DNA of 64,000 bases from Pseudomonas sp. ZH-FAD (GTDB taxonomy: Bacteria > Pseudomonadota > Gammaproteobacteria > Pseudomonadales > Pseudomonadaceae), in assembly GCF_002803095.1 (NCBI RefSeq), contig NZ_PGLR01000003.1, positions 186,001-250,000 on the forward strand, written 5' to 3'. Position 1 is the first letter of the stretch, and each line of letters starts with the position of its first letter. Positions 26,163 to 35,306 of this stretch are shown here, in pieces. The notes under the pieces are model-generated. The model saw only the letters and a list, made by a program, of their open reading frames with translations, had not been told where the DNA came from and ran no database searches. Both the position numbers and the translations under genes were made by a program.

Positions 26163-26986
26163 GTCAGCCTCGCGCGCAGCAGGCGGCTGAACTGGTCGGC
26201 CAGCAGCACCAGCAGCAGGAAGGTGAGCAGCATGCTGGCCACTTCACCGCCGGCGAACATGCGCAGCGACAGGTCGATCTGCTGGCCCAGGCCGCCGGCG
26301 CCGACGAAGCCCATCACCACTGAGGCGCGGATGGCGCACTCCCAGCGGTACACGGTGTAGGAGAGCATTTCCCCGGCGGCATTGGGTAGCACGCCGTAGG
26401 CGAAGGCGCTCAGGCGGCTGCTGCCGGCACCCAATAATGCGCGGGTGGGGCGTGCGTCGACCGACTCGAAGATCTCCGCATACACCTTGCCCAGCATGCC
26501 GGCGTAGGTGATGGCGATGGCCAGCACGCCGGCGGTGGGGCCGAGGCCGACGGCGCGGACGAACAGCAGCGCCCAGACGATTTCCGGCACGCTGCGCAGG
26601 AAGATCAGCACGCCGCGCACCGGCCAGCGTGCCAGGTTCGCCCACCAGGCCGGGCGGCCACCACGATGCACGGCTGACAGCGACAGCGCACGGCTGGCCA
26701 TTAGTGCGGCGGGTATGGCGATGAGCAGCGCCAGGCTCATGCCGGCGGTGGCGATGGCCAGGGTTTCCAGGGTGGCGCGGCCGAGCAGGGCGAGGAACTC
26801 GCCGTCATGAGCAGGCGGCCAGAAACCGGCGAGGAAGTTGCCCATGGCGCGGGTATTGTCGCCATCGACCAGCACGGCCAGGTCCAGCTCGCTCAGGCTC
26901 AGGCCCGGCCACAACAACAGCAGCGCCAGCAGGGGGATCAGCAGGCGCGGCAGGGCGGCGGGGTCGCGTGGGGCGGTGGTCAGCAT
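26159..26986 (-). CDS. PhnE-like ABC transporter permease, first subunit
   Basis: 275 residues with about six membrane helices and the same family motifs ([39 protein letters not shown]). The two permeases are clearly paralogous, so the channel is probably a heterodimer. Overlaps the ATPase gene upstream by 7 bp and the second permease by 4 bp, so translation is coupled. Confidence 0.9.
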   Translation of the reverse strand: MLTTAPRDPAALPRLLIPLLALLLLWPGLSLSELDLAVLVDGDNTRAMGNFLAGFWPPAHDGEFLALLGRATLETLAIATAGMSLALLIAIPAALMASRALSLSAVHRGGRPAWWANLARWPVRGVLIFLRSVPEIVWALLFVRAVGLGPTAGVLAIAITYAGMLGKVYAEIFESVDARPTRALLGAGSSRLSAFAYGVLPNAAGEMLSYTVYRWECAIRASVVMGFVGAGGLGQQIDLSLRMFAGGEVASMLLTFLLLVLLADQFSRLLRARLT

Positions 26987-27780
26987 CGCGGGATATGCGT
27001 CGGTTGCGGCGGCACGGGTGAGCTGGGCGTGGCCTGCAACTGTTCATTGGCGTACAGGGCTTTCAGCTGGGCAGGTTGCACCTGTTCGGTGGGCAGGTCG
27101 AAGGCGATGCGCCCGTCGCGAATACCGATAACCCGGGGGAAGTGCGCCAGCGCCAGGTCGACCGCATGCAGGCTGGCCAGCAGGGTCATGCCACGCTCGG
27201 CTGCCTCGCGGTTGAGCACGGCCAGGGTGTGGCCGGCGAGCACCGGGTCCATGGCCGAGACCGGTTCGTCGGCGAGGATCAGTTCCGGCGCCTGGTACAG
27301 CACGCGGGCGATGCCGACGCGCTGCAACTGACCGCCGGAAAGCTGATCGCAACGCTGGTAGAGCTTGTCGGCGATATCCAGCCGTGCCAGGGCGGCCTGG
27401 GCACCGCCGGCATCCAGCGGATGCAGCAGGTTGAGCAGGCCTTTGGCCACTGACCACTGGCCAAGCTTGCCGGCCAGCACGGCGGTGACCACGCGTTGAC
27501 GCGGCGGCAAAGGCGGTGCCTGGTGGATCAGACCGATGCGCGCACGCAGACGCTGGCGCTGGCGGGCAGCCAGACGCCAGGGGTTGTGCTGCAGCAGGTC
27601 GAGCTCGCCGCGTGTGGGTTGCAGGCTGGTGGCCAGCAGGCGCAGCAGGGTGGTCTTGCCGGCGCCCGAGGGGCCGATGATTGCCACTCGTTCACCGGGG
27701 CTGACCTGCAGATCGATATCTTCGAGCGCGACCTTGCCGTTGGCGTGGGCCAGGCCCACACCACGCAGGGCGATGCTCAC
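26980..27780 (-). CDS. PhnC-like ABC transporter ATPase
   Basis: 266 residues. Walker [10 protein letters not shown] (about 39-47), Q-loop region [11 protein letters not shown], signature [13 protein letters not shown], Walker [15 protein letters not shown], switch His in [11 protein letters not shown]. Drives import through the two PhnE-like permeases. A GTG start at 27780 overlaps the binding-protein stop (GTGA). A longer open frame upstream only overlaps the phnD-like gene in another frame and is rejected. Confidence 0.92.
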   Translation of the reverse strand: MSIALRGVGLAHANGKVALEDIDLQVSPGERVAIIGPSGAGKTTLLRLLATSLQPTRGELDLLQHNPWRLAARQRQRLRARIGLIHQAPPLPPRQRVVTAVLAGKLGQWSVAKGLLNLLHPLDAGGAQAALARLDIADKLYQRCDQLSGGQLQRVGIARVLYQAPELILADEPVSAMDPVLAGHTLAVLNREAAERGMTLLASLHAVDLALAHFPRVIGIRDGRIAFDLPTEQVQPAQLKALYANEQLQATPSSPVPPQPTHIPRC

Positions 27781-28628
27781 TTCAACAGGCCAGCGGCGCG
27801 AGCGGCTTCTTCGATGCCTTCGTAGTTCTCGGGCTTGGTTTCGATGAAGCGGCTGGCGGCCTGCAGGTCGAGAATCGCCTTCTGTTCCGGCTTGGCCGGG
27901 TCGAGGGCGAGGAAGGCGCTCTTGATCTTCGCTTGCAGGTCGGCGTCGAGGTTGCCGCGCACGGTCCAGTTGTAGTCGTAGTAGGTCGGGGTGGTGGCGA
28001 AGACCTTGACCTTGTCGGTGTCGACCTTGCCGCCATCGACCAGCTTCTGCCACACCGAGGCGTTGAGCACGCCGCCGTCGGCCTTGCCGGCCTGCACCCA
28101 GGCAGCGGTGGCGTCGTGGGCGCCGGAGTAGGCCACGCGGCTGAAGAAGTCTTCCGGCTTGATGCCGTCCTGCAGCATGAAGTAGCGCGGCATCAGGCTG
28201 CCGGAGGTGGAGGACACCGAGCCGAACGCGAAGGTCTTGCCCTTGAGGTCCTGCAGCGATTTCACCGCCGGGTCGGAGGTGATGAATTTGCTGGTGAACT
28301 CGGCGTCCTGTTCACGCTGTACCAGAGGTACGGCGTTACCGGTCTTCAGGTGTGCCTGGACGAAGGTGAAGCCGCCCAGCCAGGCCATGTCGATACGGTC
28401 GGCGGCCAGCGCCTCGACCACGGCGGCGTAGTCGGCCACCGGCACGAACTCCACCTTCATGCCCAGTTCCTGCTCCAGGTAGGCGCCCAGCGGCTTGAAC
28501 TTGCGCAGCAGTTCGGTGGGGGCTTCGTCGGGGATGGCCGAGACCTTGAGGACGTCGGCGGCTTGCGCGAATACAGCAGATACGGACAGGGCGATGCCGG
28601 CGGCGAGCGCCAGGGTGTTCTTGAACAT
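27777..28628 (-). CDS. PhnD-like periplasmic binding protein (phosphonate or selenate type)
   Basis: 283 residues with a signal peptide (about 1-23, ending FAQAAD) and the PhnD fold: [40 protein letters not shown], and [17 protein letters not shown]. Close PhnD-like proteins in pseudomonads are labelled putative selenate-binding proteins in some family databases; I recall this but cannot test it. First gene of the transporter operon. No C-P lyase, phosphonatase or phosphite genes are nearby. Strong match to an ABC uptake system; the ligand is uncertain. Confidence 0.88.
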   Translation of the reverse strand: MFKNTLALAAGIALSVSAVFAQAADVLKVSAIPDEAPTELLRKFKPLGAYLEQELGMKVEFVPVADYAAVVEALAADRIDMAWLGGFTFVQAHLKTGNAVPLVQREQDAEFTSKFITSDPAVKSLQDLKGKTFAFGSVSSTSGSLMPRYFMLQDGIKPEDFFSRVAYSGAHDATAAWVQAGKADGGVLNASVWQKLVDGGKVDTDKVKVFATTPTYYDYNWTVRGNLDADLQAKIKSAFLALDPAKPEQKAILDLQAASRFIETKPENYEGIEEAARAAGLLK

Positions 28629-28763
28629 GTCGGATTCTCCGGTTCAATAGCGGGGAAGGCGCGCGGAGTATAGTGGTCCGGCGCTGCCGATGCAGCCCCG
28701 GCAGCACACAGCTGACTCCGGGGTTAAGATGCGCGCTGAAGACGAACTGCCTGGAGTTGATCG

Positions 28764-29654
28764 ATGACTGCAACGCTGCCCGCCCTGGCCTTTGCCGGGA
28801 TTGGTCTGATGGGCCTGCCGATGACCCGCCGCCTGCTCGCCGCAGGCTATCCGCTGACGCTCTGGAACCGCACGCCGGACAAGTGCGCGCCGCTGCTGGA
28901 GCTGGGTGCGCATCGCGTGGAGAACCCCGCCGAACTGTGCCGCGATGCCAGTGTGGTGATGCTCTGCCTGGCCAATACCGAGGTGGTGCGCGAGGTGGTG
29001 TTCGGCCCGGGTGGCATCGTCGAGGGCGCGCGGCCGGGGCAGTTGCTGGTGGATTTCTCCAGCCTGGAACCGGCGGCCACCCGTGAAATGGCCGCCGAAC
29101 TGGAGGCGCGTACCGGCATGCGCTGGGTGGATGCGCCGGTGTCCGGCGGCACGCCTGGCGCCGAGGCCGGGACGCTGGCGATCATGGCCGGCGGCCGGGA
29201 CGAGGACGTGGAGCGCGTGCGTCCGGTGCTGGCGCATCTGGGCCAGCGTCTGACGCGCATGGGCGAGGTGGGCGCCGGGCAGGTGACCAAGGTGTGCAAC
29301 CAGATGATCGTCGCCTGCAACGCCCTGGTGATCGCCGAGGTAGTGGCGCTGGCCGAGCGCTCCGGCGTCGATGCCAGCCTGATCGCGCCGGCGCTGGCCG
29401 GTGGCTTCGCCGATTCCAAGCCGCTGCAGATTCTCGCGCCGCAGATGGCCGCCAGCCAGTTCGAGCCGATCAAGTGGCACGTGCGCACGCTGCTCAAGGA
29501 CCTCGACACCGCGGTGAAGCTGTCGCGCGAGCAGGGCAGCGCCACGCCCATGAGCGGCCTGGCCGCGCAACTGATGCGCCTGCACGGCAGCCAGGGCAAC
29601 TTGGAGCGCGACCCCGCCACGCTGGTGGAACTGCTGCGCGAGCAATGCCCATGA
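28764..29654 (+). CDS. NAD(P)-dependent beta-hydroxyacid dehydrogenase (GlxR/LtnD type)
   Basis: 296 residues. Rossmann start FAGIGLMGLPMTRRLLAAGY (12-31), NRTPDK, substrate-binding DAPVSGGTPGAEAGTL, and catalytic Lys in QVTKVCNQMIVACN. Candidate substrates are tartronate semialdehyde, 3-hydroxyisobutyrate or tetronates. It shares an ATGA overlap with the isomerase gene at 29651, which favours tartronate or 4-carbon sugar-acid metabolism. Divergent from the PhnD operon with a 135-bp gap. Confidence 0.88.
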   Translation: MTATLPALAFAGIGLMGLPMTRRLLAAGYPLTLWNRTPDKCAPLLELGAHRVENPAELCRDASVVMLCLANTEVVREVVFGPGGIVEGARPGQLLVDFSSLEPAATREMAAELEARTGMRWVDAPVSGGTPGAEAGTLAIMAGGRDEDVERVRPVLAHLGQRLTRMGEVGAGQVTKVCNQMIVACNALVIAEVVALAERSGVDASLIAPALAGGFADSKPLQILAPQMAASQFEPIKWHVRTLLKDLDTAVKLSREQGSATPMSGLAAQLMRLHGSQGNLERDPATLVELLREQCP

Positions 29655-30436
29655 AGATCGCCGCCAACCTGTCCATGCTGTTCACCGAACTGCCGCTGCG
29701 CGAGCGTGTGCTGGCGGCGATGCGTGCGGGGTTCGATGCTGTGGAGATCCAGTTTCCCTACGAGCTGCCGGCCATCGCCCTGAAGGAAACACTGGAGCTC
29801 AGCGGTTTGCCGCTGGTGCTGATCAACGTGCCGGCGGGCGACCTGATGAGCGGCGGGCCCGGCCTGGCCAGCGTGCCGGCGCGCCAGGCCGAGTTCGACG
29901 CCGCCCTGCAGGAGGCATTGACCTACGCCGCCATGGTGCGCCCGGCCTGCATCAACGTGCTGCCAGGGCGCCTGGCCGAAGGCGTGAGCCGCGAGCAGGC
30001 GCTGGCGTGCCTGGTCGCCAACCTGCGCAGGAGCGCCGAGGCCTTCGCCGTGCTGGGTATTCGCGTGCTGGTCGAGGCGATCAACCCCATCGACATGCCG
30101 GGCTTTGTGATCAACACGCCGGAGCATCTCGATGAGCTGCTGCGTGCGGTCGATCACCCGAATCTGGCGGCGCAATACGACCTCTACCATATGGCGCGTC
30201 AGGGGCTGGACGTGGCCGCCGGCATGCGCCTGCTGGCCGGGCGCATCGGTCATGTGCAGTTCGCCGACGTGCCGGGGCGCGGTGCACCAGGTAGCGGCGA
30301 GCTGGCGTTCCCGCCGCTGCTGAGTGCTTTGCGTGATAGCGGCTATGGCGGCTGGCTGGGGGCCGAATACAAGCCCGGCGAGGCGGGCACGCAGGCGAGT
30401 CTGGGTTGGTTGGCGCAGTGGCAACAGCGCATGTAG
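29651..30436 (+). CDS. Hydroxypyruvate isomerase / 2-oxo-tetronate isomerase family protein
   Basis: 261 residues of the xylose-isomerase-like TIM barrel. AANLSMLFTELPLRERVLAA, FDAVEIQFPYE, and metal-ligand acids in VLVEAINPIDMPGF, QYDLYHM and HVQFADVPGRG..PGSGEL mark the Hyi/OtnI group. With the dehydrogenase upstream it could interconvert 2-oxo-tetronates or hydroxypyruvate and tartronate semialdehyde. No kinase or aldolase of the oxo-tetronate pathway is adjacent, so Hyi activity is as likely. Its stop codon is inside a REP element. Confidence 0.87.
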   Translation: MKIAANLSMLFTELPLRERVLAAMRAGFDAVEIQFPYELPAIALKETLELSGLPLVLINVPAGDLMSGGPGLASVPARQAEFDAALQEALTYAAMVRPACINVLPGRLAEGVSREQALACLVANLRRSAEAFAVLGIRVLVEAINPIDMPGFVINTPEHLDELLRAVDHPNLAAQYDLYHMARQGLDVAAGMRLLAGRIGHVQFADVPGRGAPGSGELAFPPLLSALRDSGYGGWLGAEYKPGEAGTQASLGWLAQWQQRM

Positions 30437-30520
30437 GGTGCGCTGTGCGCACCGCGATTCGCATGGTTGTCGGCTGGATCGGTGATTGGTGTTCGGCTCG
30501 GTGCGCACGGCGCACCCTAC
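30433..30520. repeat. Inverted pair of REP-like palindromes
   Basis: Left copy GTAGGGTGCGCTGTGCGCAC... (30433-30453) and right copy in opposite orientation (30500-30520) flank about 45 bp. Same element as at 45426-45506. It contains the isomerase stop codon and separates it from the converging GGDEF-EAL gene. A different repeat (TGTAGGAGGCGCTTCAGCGG, about 30561) follows. Confidence 0.8.
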
Positions 30521-30605
30521 GGGAACTGAAGCCCCCTCCCACAGGGGTTGCACAGCTGCTTGTAGGAGGCGCTTCAGCGGCGAGCCTTGGCTCTGGGGCG
30601 AAGGC

Positions 30606-32786
30606 TCAAGACCTTGCCGCTACCCGCTCCAGTGGCCGGTAATGCGGAGGGAAGCGGGCCACGATTTCTTCCAGTGGCACCGGTTTGCTGAACAGATAGC
30701 CCTGCACCTGATCGCAGTCGCGTTCCTGCAGGAACGCCAGCTGCTCGGCGGTTTCCACGCCTTCGGCGACGACCTTCAGATGCAGGGCGTGGGCCATGGC
30801 GATGATGGCGTGGACGATCTCGCGGTCCTGACTGGAGTGGGCCACGTCCTGAATGAAGGAGCGGTCGACCTTCAGCGTATCCAGCGGTAGGCGGCGCAGG
30901 TAGGCGAGCGAGGAATAGCCGGTGCCGAAGTCGTCGATGGACAGGCTGACGCCCAGCGCGCGGATATTTTCCAGCAGGCCGATGGCGCGGTTGATGTTGC
31001 TTAGCAGTGCGCTCTCGGTCACTTCCAGCTCCAGGCAGTGAGCGGGGCAGCGCGTCGCGTTCAACAACTGCTCGATGCGGCCAGGCAACTGATCGTTGGC
31101 CAGGTTCAGCGCCGAGCAGTTGACCGCGATCTTCAACCCCGGATAACCCATTTGATCCAGGCTGTTGAGGTCGAGACAGGCGCGGCGCAGCACCCAGTTG
31201 TCGAGCTGATCGATGAAACCGTTGGCTTCGGCGATGGCGATGAAGCGCTCGGGTGTCAGCAGGCCGTGCTGCGGGTGATGCCAGCGTACCAGGGCTTCGA
31301 GTTTGCTCAGCGCGCCGCTGCGCAGATCGATGATCGGTTGATAGAACAGGGTCAGGCCGCTGTCCTGCTGCAGGGCCTGGCGCAGGTCTTCTTCCAGTTG
31401 CAGCTCGAACGAGGCCTTCTGCTTCAGGTGCGGATTGAAGAAATGCACCACGTTGCGCCCGCTGCCCTTGGATTGATACAGCGCCAGATCGGCATGCTTG
31501 AGCAACTCGTCGGCGTTGCCGCCATCCTGCGGGAACAGGCTGATGCCGACGCTGGTGGTCATCACGATCTTGCGTCCGGAAAAGCTGATCGGCTCCTTCA
31601 TGTGCTCCAGCATGCGTGCGGCCAGCGCGCGTGGGTCGGCGTTGCTGTCGAGGCTGGCGACCACGCAGAATTCGTCGCCACCGAAGCGCGCGATGATGTC
31701 GCGCTCACGCAACGCACTGCGGATGCGCTGCGCCACCACGCGCAGCAACTCGTCGCCAGCGTCGTGACCCAGGCTGTCATTGATGCGTTTGAAGTGATCG
31801 ACATCGAGAAACATCACCGCCAGGCTGCGGCCGGTCACCGCGTGTTCCTCCAGGGTGGCGGCGAACACCCGGTTGAAGCCGCGGCGGTTGAGCAGCTCGG
31901 TCAGGGGATCGAAATGCGCCACCTGCTCCAGCGATGCCTTGGCCTGATCGAGCTGCACCAGCAGGGTATTGACCCGTTGCAGGTCGCGCTCCTTGTCGTC
32001 GAGCTTGCGGCCGATCCAGGCTGCGGCCAGGCTCAGGCTGAGAATCAGCAAGGTGATGGAGGCGACGATCAGCACCAGTTGCACGCTGTTGTCGGCGCTG
32101 CGCAACTGCAGCGGCGTGCCGTCCGGTACCACCAGGTTGAGCGCGGCCATGCCGGTGTAGTGCATCGAGGCGATCGCCGCGCCCATGACCAGCGCCGCCG
32201 AATACTTCATCCAGCGTTGGCGAAGCTGCGAGCCGTGGCGCACGTAGCGGTTGAGCAGCAGCGCGGCGAAGCTGGCACTGATGGCGATGACGATGGACAG
32301 GGTGAACAGGCCGCCGTGGTAGTAGGCCTGAGCCTCCGAGCGGATCGCCGCCATACCGCTGTAGTGCATGGCGCTGATACCCAGGCCGATGATGCTGGCG
32401 GCCAGCAACTGGCGGCTCAGGCCGGGACGCGGCATGGCCATGTAGTACACGGCGAGGAGGGAGGCGGCCAGGGCCACCAGCAGCGACAGCACGGTGGTGG
32501 CGAGGTCATAGCGAATGGCGACAGGCGCCTGGAAGGCCAGCATGCCGATGAAGTGCATGGACCAGATGGCGCCGGCCAGGCACAGCCCGCCGAGCAGCCC
32601 CCAGACCAGACGCATGCTGCGCCTCAGCACGTTATCGAGGTGCCTGGCGATGGTCAGCGTGCTGAGGCTGCCGACGCTGGCGATGACGCATGACAGTGCC
32701 ACCAGCCAGGGGTCGTGTTCGCAATTGAGCAGGAGCTGGCCCTGCTCGGGTAGGTTGGCGAGAAAGCGGATCGACAGTCCTTCCAT
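30606..32786 (-). CDS. MHYT-GGDEF-EAL cyclic-di-GMP signalling protein
   Basis: 726 residues. N-terminal MHYT sensor (about 28-235) has seven membrane helices with MHFIGM, MHYSGM and MHYTGM, proposed metal/gas sensing (O2, CO or NO). GGDEF domain (about 290-455) has RFGGDEF with a RERD I-site five residues before it, so it may be a working, feedback-inhibited diguanylate cyclase. EAL domain (about 470-715) retains EALVRW, EVTESALL, DDFGTGYSSL and KVDRSFI, so phosphodiesterase activity is plausible. Start at the second ATG (32786) gives GGGAG a proper spacing. Lies 66 bp downstream of the tubulin-like gene, same strand. Confidence 0.93.
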   Translation of the reverse strand: MEGLSIRFLANLPEQGQLLLNCEHDPWLVALSCVIASVGSLSTLTIARHLDNVLRRSMRLVWGLLGGLCLAGAIWSMHFIGMLAFQAPVAIRYDLATTVLSLLVALAASLLAVYYMAMPRPGLSRQLLAASIIGLGISAMHYSGMAAIRSEAQAYYHGGLFTLSIVIAISASFAALLLNRYVRHGSQLRQRWMKYSAALVMGAAIASMHYTGMAALNLVVPDGTPLQLRSADNSVQLVLIVASITLLILSLSLAAAWIGRKLDDKERDLQRVNTLLVQLDQAKASLEQVAHFDPLTELLNRRGFNRVFAATLEEHAVTGRSLAVMFLDVDHFKRINDSLGHDAGDELLRVVAQRIRSALRERDIIARFGGDEFCVVASLDSNADPRALAARMLEHMKEPISFSGRKIVMTTSVGISLFPQDGGNADELLKHADLALYQSKGSGRNVVHFFNPHLKQKASFELQLEEDLRQALQQDSGLTLFYQPIIDLRSGALSKLEALVRWHHPQHGLLTPERFIAIAEANGFIDQLDNWVLRRACLDLNSLDQMGYPGLKIAVNCSALNLANDQLPGRIEQLLNATRCPAHCLELEVTESALLSNINRAIGLLENIRALGVSLSIDDFGTGYSSLAYLRRLPLDTLKVDRSFIQDVAHSSQDREIVHAIIAMAHALHLKVVAEGVETAEQLAFLQERDCDQVQGYLFSKPVPLEEIVARFPPHYRPLERVAARS

Positions 32787-32852
32787 AGCCATCTCCCGCC
32801 TTGCGGCAGTGTGAGTGCCTTAGTCAGTGAAGCACAGGCACGCCCGTGCCAC

Positions 32853-35024
32853 CTATTTTCCGTAATCGTTGAGCGAGATCACCCGGGTCTTGCCGATGCG
32901 GTGGCGATAGATTTCGCGCAGGTACTTGATCGCCTGTTTGACACTTTCGCGTGTCAGTCGGATGTCATTGATCGAAACGAACTTCTCGGTGTCGTGGATC
33001 AGTTCGCGGTACTTCTTCTCGTACATCGGCTTGATCGCGTACCAGTTGGTGTCGAGGATCTTTGCCGGGTCTTCGTGCTCGTTGAGCATGGCGTCGAGCT
33101 GCGCTTCGTTGAAGCGCTCGGAGACGATGAAATCGAGCATGGCATCGTCCAGGCTGTCGTCGAAGCGGTACTGGTCGCGGGCGAAGCAGCGCTTGATGTA
33201 GGCGACGATCAGGGTCAGGAAGTCGTCCGACAGGCACGGGCTCTTGACGATCAGGGTGGTCAGCGACAGGTTGGCCGAGGCACCGATCACCAGTGCGTAG
33301 CGTTTGAGCGTGGTGTTGGGAAAGAGGTTGTTGAGGTGGGTCTTGAGGCGGTTCAGGTCCATGTAGGACAGCTTGTAGTCCTTGGGCAGCGAGACGATGG
33401 ACACCACCGAGGAGCAGTTCTTGAAGAAATGCAGGTCGCTCAGTTGCGTGGCGTCGTAGCCGCTGGACTTGTACTGCTCCAGCGCCTGGCGATAGCGCTT
33501 GGACTCGATCGGCAGCAGACTGATGCCTTCGATGGCCTGGGTGACCTTGTTGAAGTGCGGCAGGTCGATGGAGCGGAAGAACAGATCGTCGATGTTCAGC
33601 CGTGGCGGGCTTTGCTCCTTGTCCAGTACACGGAATTTTTCCGATAGCTGGGTGTGCTGTTCGGGCACCACGGATTCGGCGTAAGCCACGGCCACCGGAC
33701 CGGCCAGGCTCATGAACAGGTCGTTGGCGTCGAGGCGGATGGTTTCGCCGATGTCGATGCCGGCGCGGCGGAAGTAGTTCTGGTCGTAGTCGCTGGTCAC
33801 CGCCTGGGCAGTGAGGATGTTGAAGATCTGCTGCGAGATGTACTGGTTGGCGTGGCGCTCCATGGCGGTCACGTCGATGTTGTGGATGCTGCCGTCACCG
33901 CTCTCTTCGGCGTAACGCATGATGTCGTTGGAAATGAGCATCATCGCGTTCCACGGGCGGATGCGGCGCATCACGCTTTCGGCGCTGTTCTGCTCGTTAT
34001 CGAAGTTGTAGGAGAAGTCCCATTCTTCGGCCAGGTACTTGCACAGCAGGCGTCCGGCGTTGATGTGCAGGGCCTCGGACATCTCGCTGCGCTGGTCGGA
34101 AATGTTCGGCAGGATGCAGATGCCGCTGGTGAAGATCGGTTCGAAGACGAAACCACGTTCGCGTTCGGCCTCGCCATCGTCCGGCGTCTTGCTGTCGAAG
34201 GTCTTGCTCATGTAGGCGAACTGCTGCGCCAGGCCGAACTCCGAGGCCATGCCCGAGCCAGTGCCGCCGCCAGCGCTGAAGATATAGAAGTACAGGCGCG
34301 ACTGGTTGGCCTTGATCCCGCAGGAATCGATCAGGTAGCTGTGGATGAACTTCCAGTCTTCGTTGGAGAAGCGCTGGGTGTCCTTGTTGAGGATGATCTT
34401 GGCCAGATACTGACCGAGGATCGGCGCGTTGCCGGCACCGCCGGCATGCACCTCGGACAGGTCCATGATCTTCATCTTGCTGTAATCGTCGAGAAAACCG
34501 CTCATCTCGCCCTTGCGCGAAAAGCGGATGCGCCCGGCGATGTCCTTGTCCAGGTCGCCGAGCATCACCAGCGGCTCGATCAGAAATACCGGCTTGCTGC
34601 TCTTGCGCGGCGCGCGCAGCAGGTTGCTGCGAATCCAGCGGCTGGGGCGCGAGGCCTGCTCGATGGTGGCAGTGGCTTCGCTGTGAAACTCTTCCAGATA
34701 GAACTGGCGCGCGTTGTAGACCAGGGAGGCGACGTCCAGGGCGATGTTCGAGCCGCAGCGGCCAAGGCCGATCAGGCACACCGAGGGAAACTGCTGGATG
34801 CGGCTCGACTCGCCTTCGTCCAGCGGCTCGCCCAGCGGGAACACCATGTTGCGCAGGCCGTCGAGGTTATCGAGGATGCGCTCGATATCGCGTTCGGTGA
34901 AATACAGATACTGCTCGCCGCTAGCGCTGCGTCCCGGCAGCGCGGGTGGCGCCAGCAGGGTATCGGCGATATCGGCCAGGGTGGCTTCCTTTGCGGGGGC
35001 TACGGCGTCTTTTTTAGTTTTCAT
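32853..35024 (-). CDS. Tubulin/FtsZ-like GTPase (Tubulin_2-type)
   Basis: 723 residues. The tubulin signature loop is intact: SAGGGTGSGM at 250-259, with GLGRCGSN (86-93) as the N-terminal nucleotide-binding loop and AGGAGN (194-199) as a possible third loop. The size is about twice that of FtsZ, and the C-terminal 350 residues are unrecognised, without FtsZ's division-partner tail. This fits the Tubulin_2 / FtsZ-like group of uncertain role suggested to act in membrane or cytoskeletal processes. No phage or plasmid partition genes flank it. Cytoplasmic, no membrane helices seen. Weak ribosome-binding site. Confidence 0.85.
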   Translation of the reverse strand: MKTKKDAVAPAKEATLADIADTLLAPPALPGRSASGEQYLYFTERDIERILDNLDGLRNMVFPLGEPLDEGESSRIQQFPSVCLIGLGRCGSNIALDVASLVYNARQFYLEEFHSEATATIEQASRPSRWIRSNLLRAPRKSSKPVFLIEPLVMLGDLDKDIAGRIRFSRKGEMSGFLDDYSKMKIMDLSEVHAGGAGNAPILGQYLAKIILNKDTQRFSNEDWKFIHSYLIDSCGIKANQSRLYFYIFSAGGGTGSGMASEFGLAQQFAYMSKTFDSKTPDDGEAERERGFVFEPIFTSGICILPNISDQRSEMSEALHINAGRLLCKYLAEEWDFSYNFDNEQNSAESVMRRIRPWNAMMLISNDIMRYAEESGDGSIHNIDVTAMERHANQYISQQIFNILTAQAVTSDYDQNYFRRAGIDIGETIRLDANDLFMSLAGPVAVAYAESVVPEQHTQLSEKFRVLDKEQSPPRLNIDDLFFRSIDLPHFNKVTQAIEGISLLPIESKRYRQALEQYKSSGYDATQLSDLHFFKNCSSVVSIVSLPKDYKLSYMDLNRLKTHLNNLFPNTTLKRYALVIGASANLSLTTLIVKSPCLSDDFLTLIVAYIKRCFARDQYRFDDSLDDAMLDFIVSERFNEAQLDAMLNEHEDPAKILDTNWYAIKPMYEKKYRELIHDTEKFVSINDIRLTRESVKQAIKYLREIYRHRIGKTRVISLNDYGK

Positions 35025-35246
35025 CAGTGACAGTCCGGCGAATCAGTGGGGTATTGGCCATTGGCCATGAAATGACCAACCCATAGGTTCTAGCACGGAA
35101 AAAAGTACTTTGCCTTATTCCCCACAGATATGAGCTGTTTTGGCCGATACGCCTCATCGCCGCGCATGAGGCAAGCGAATGGCACTGCCCTGCACAGGGC
35201 GTACTCGCCGCAGGCAGTATGCTGCTAGCGAGCGGCAGTTAGAGAT

Positions 35247-35272
35247 GGCGCCCCTGCGGGAGCAGGGGCGCC
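35247..35272 (-). terminator. 11-bp GC hairpin after the reductase gene
   Basis: Arms 35247-35257 and 35262-35272 are perfectly complementary with a GGGA loop. It lies 34 bp after the stop of the minus-strand reductase at 35307. No T-run, so strength is uncertain. Confidence 0.5.
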
Positions 35273-35306
35273 GGGTGCACTGCGGAGGCAGGGTGCGCTG
35301 TCAGTC

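Noticed and set aside
25392..26360. 322-residue plus-strand open frame
   Set aside because: Antisense to the two permeases, composed mainly of Gln, Gly, Ala and Arg.
27781..28053. N-terminal extension of the PhnC-like ATPase
   Set aside because: It overlaps the PhnD-like coding sequence in another frame and has random Arg/Gln/His-rich composition; the GTG with a GTGA overlap explains the gene.
31038..32693. 551-residue plus-strand open frame
   Set aside because: Antisense to the MHYT-GGDEF-EAL gene, with repetitive Gln/His/Ala composition and no domain.
33654..35030. 458-residue plus-strand open frame
   Set aside because: Shadow of the tubulin-like gene; Val/Asp/Gly-rich with no recognisable motif.
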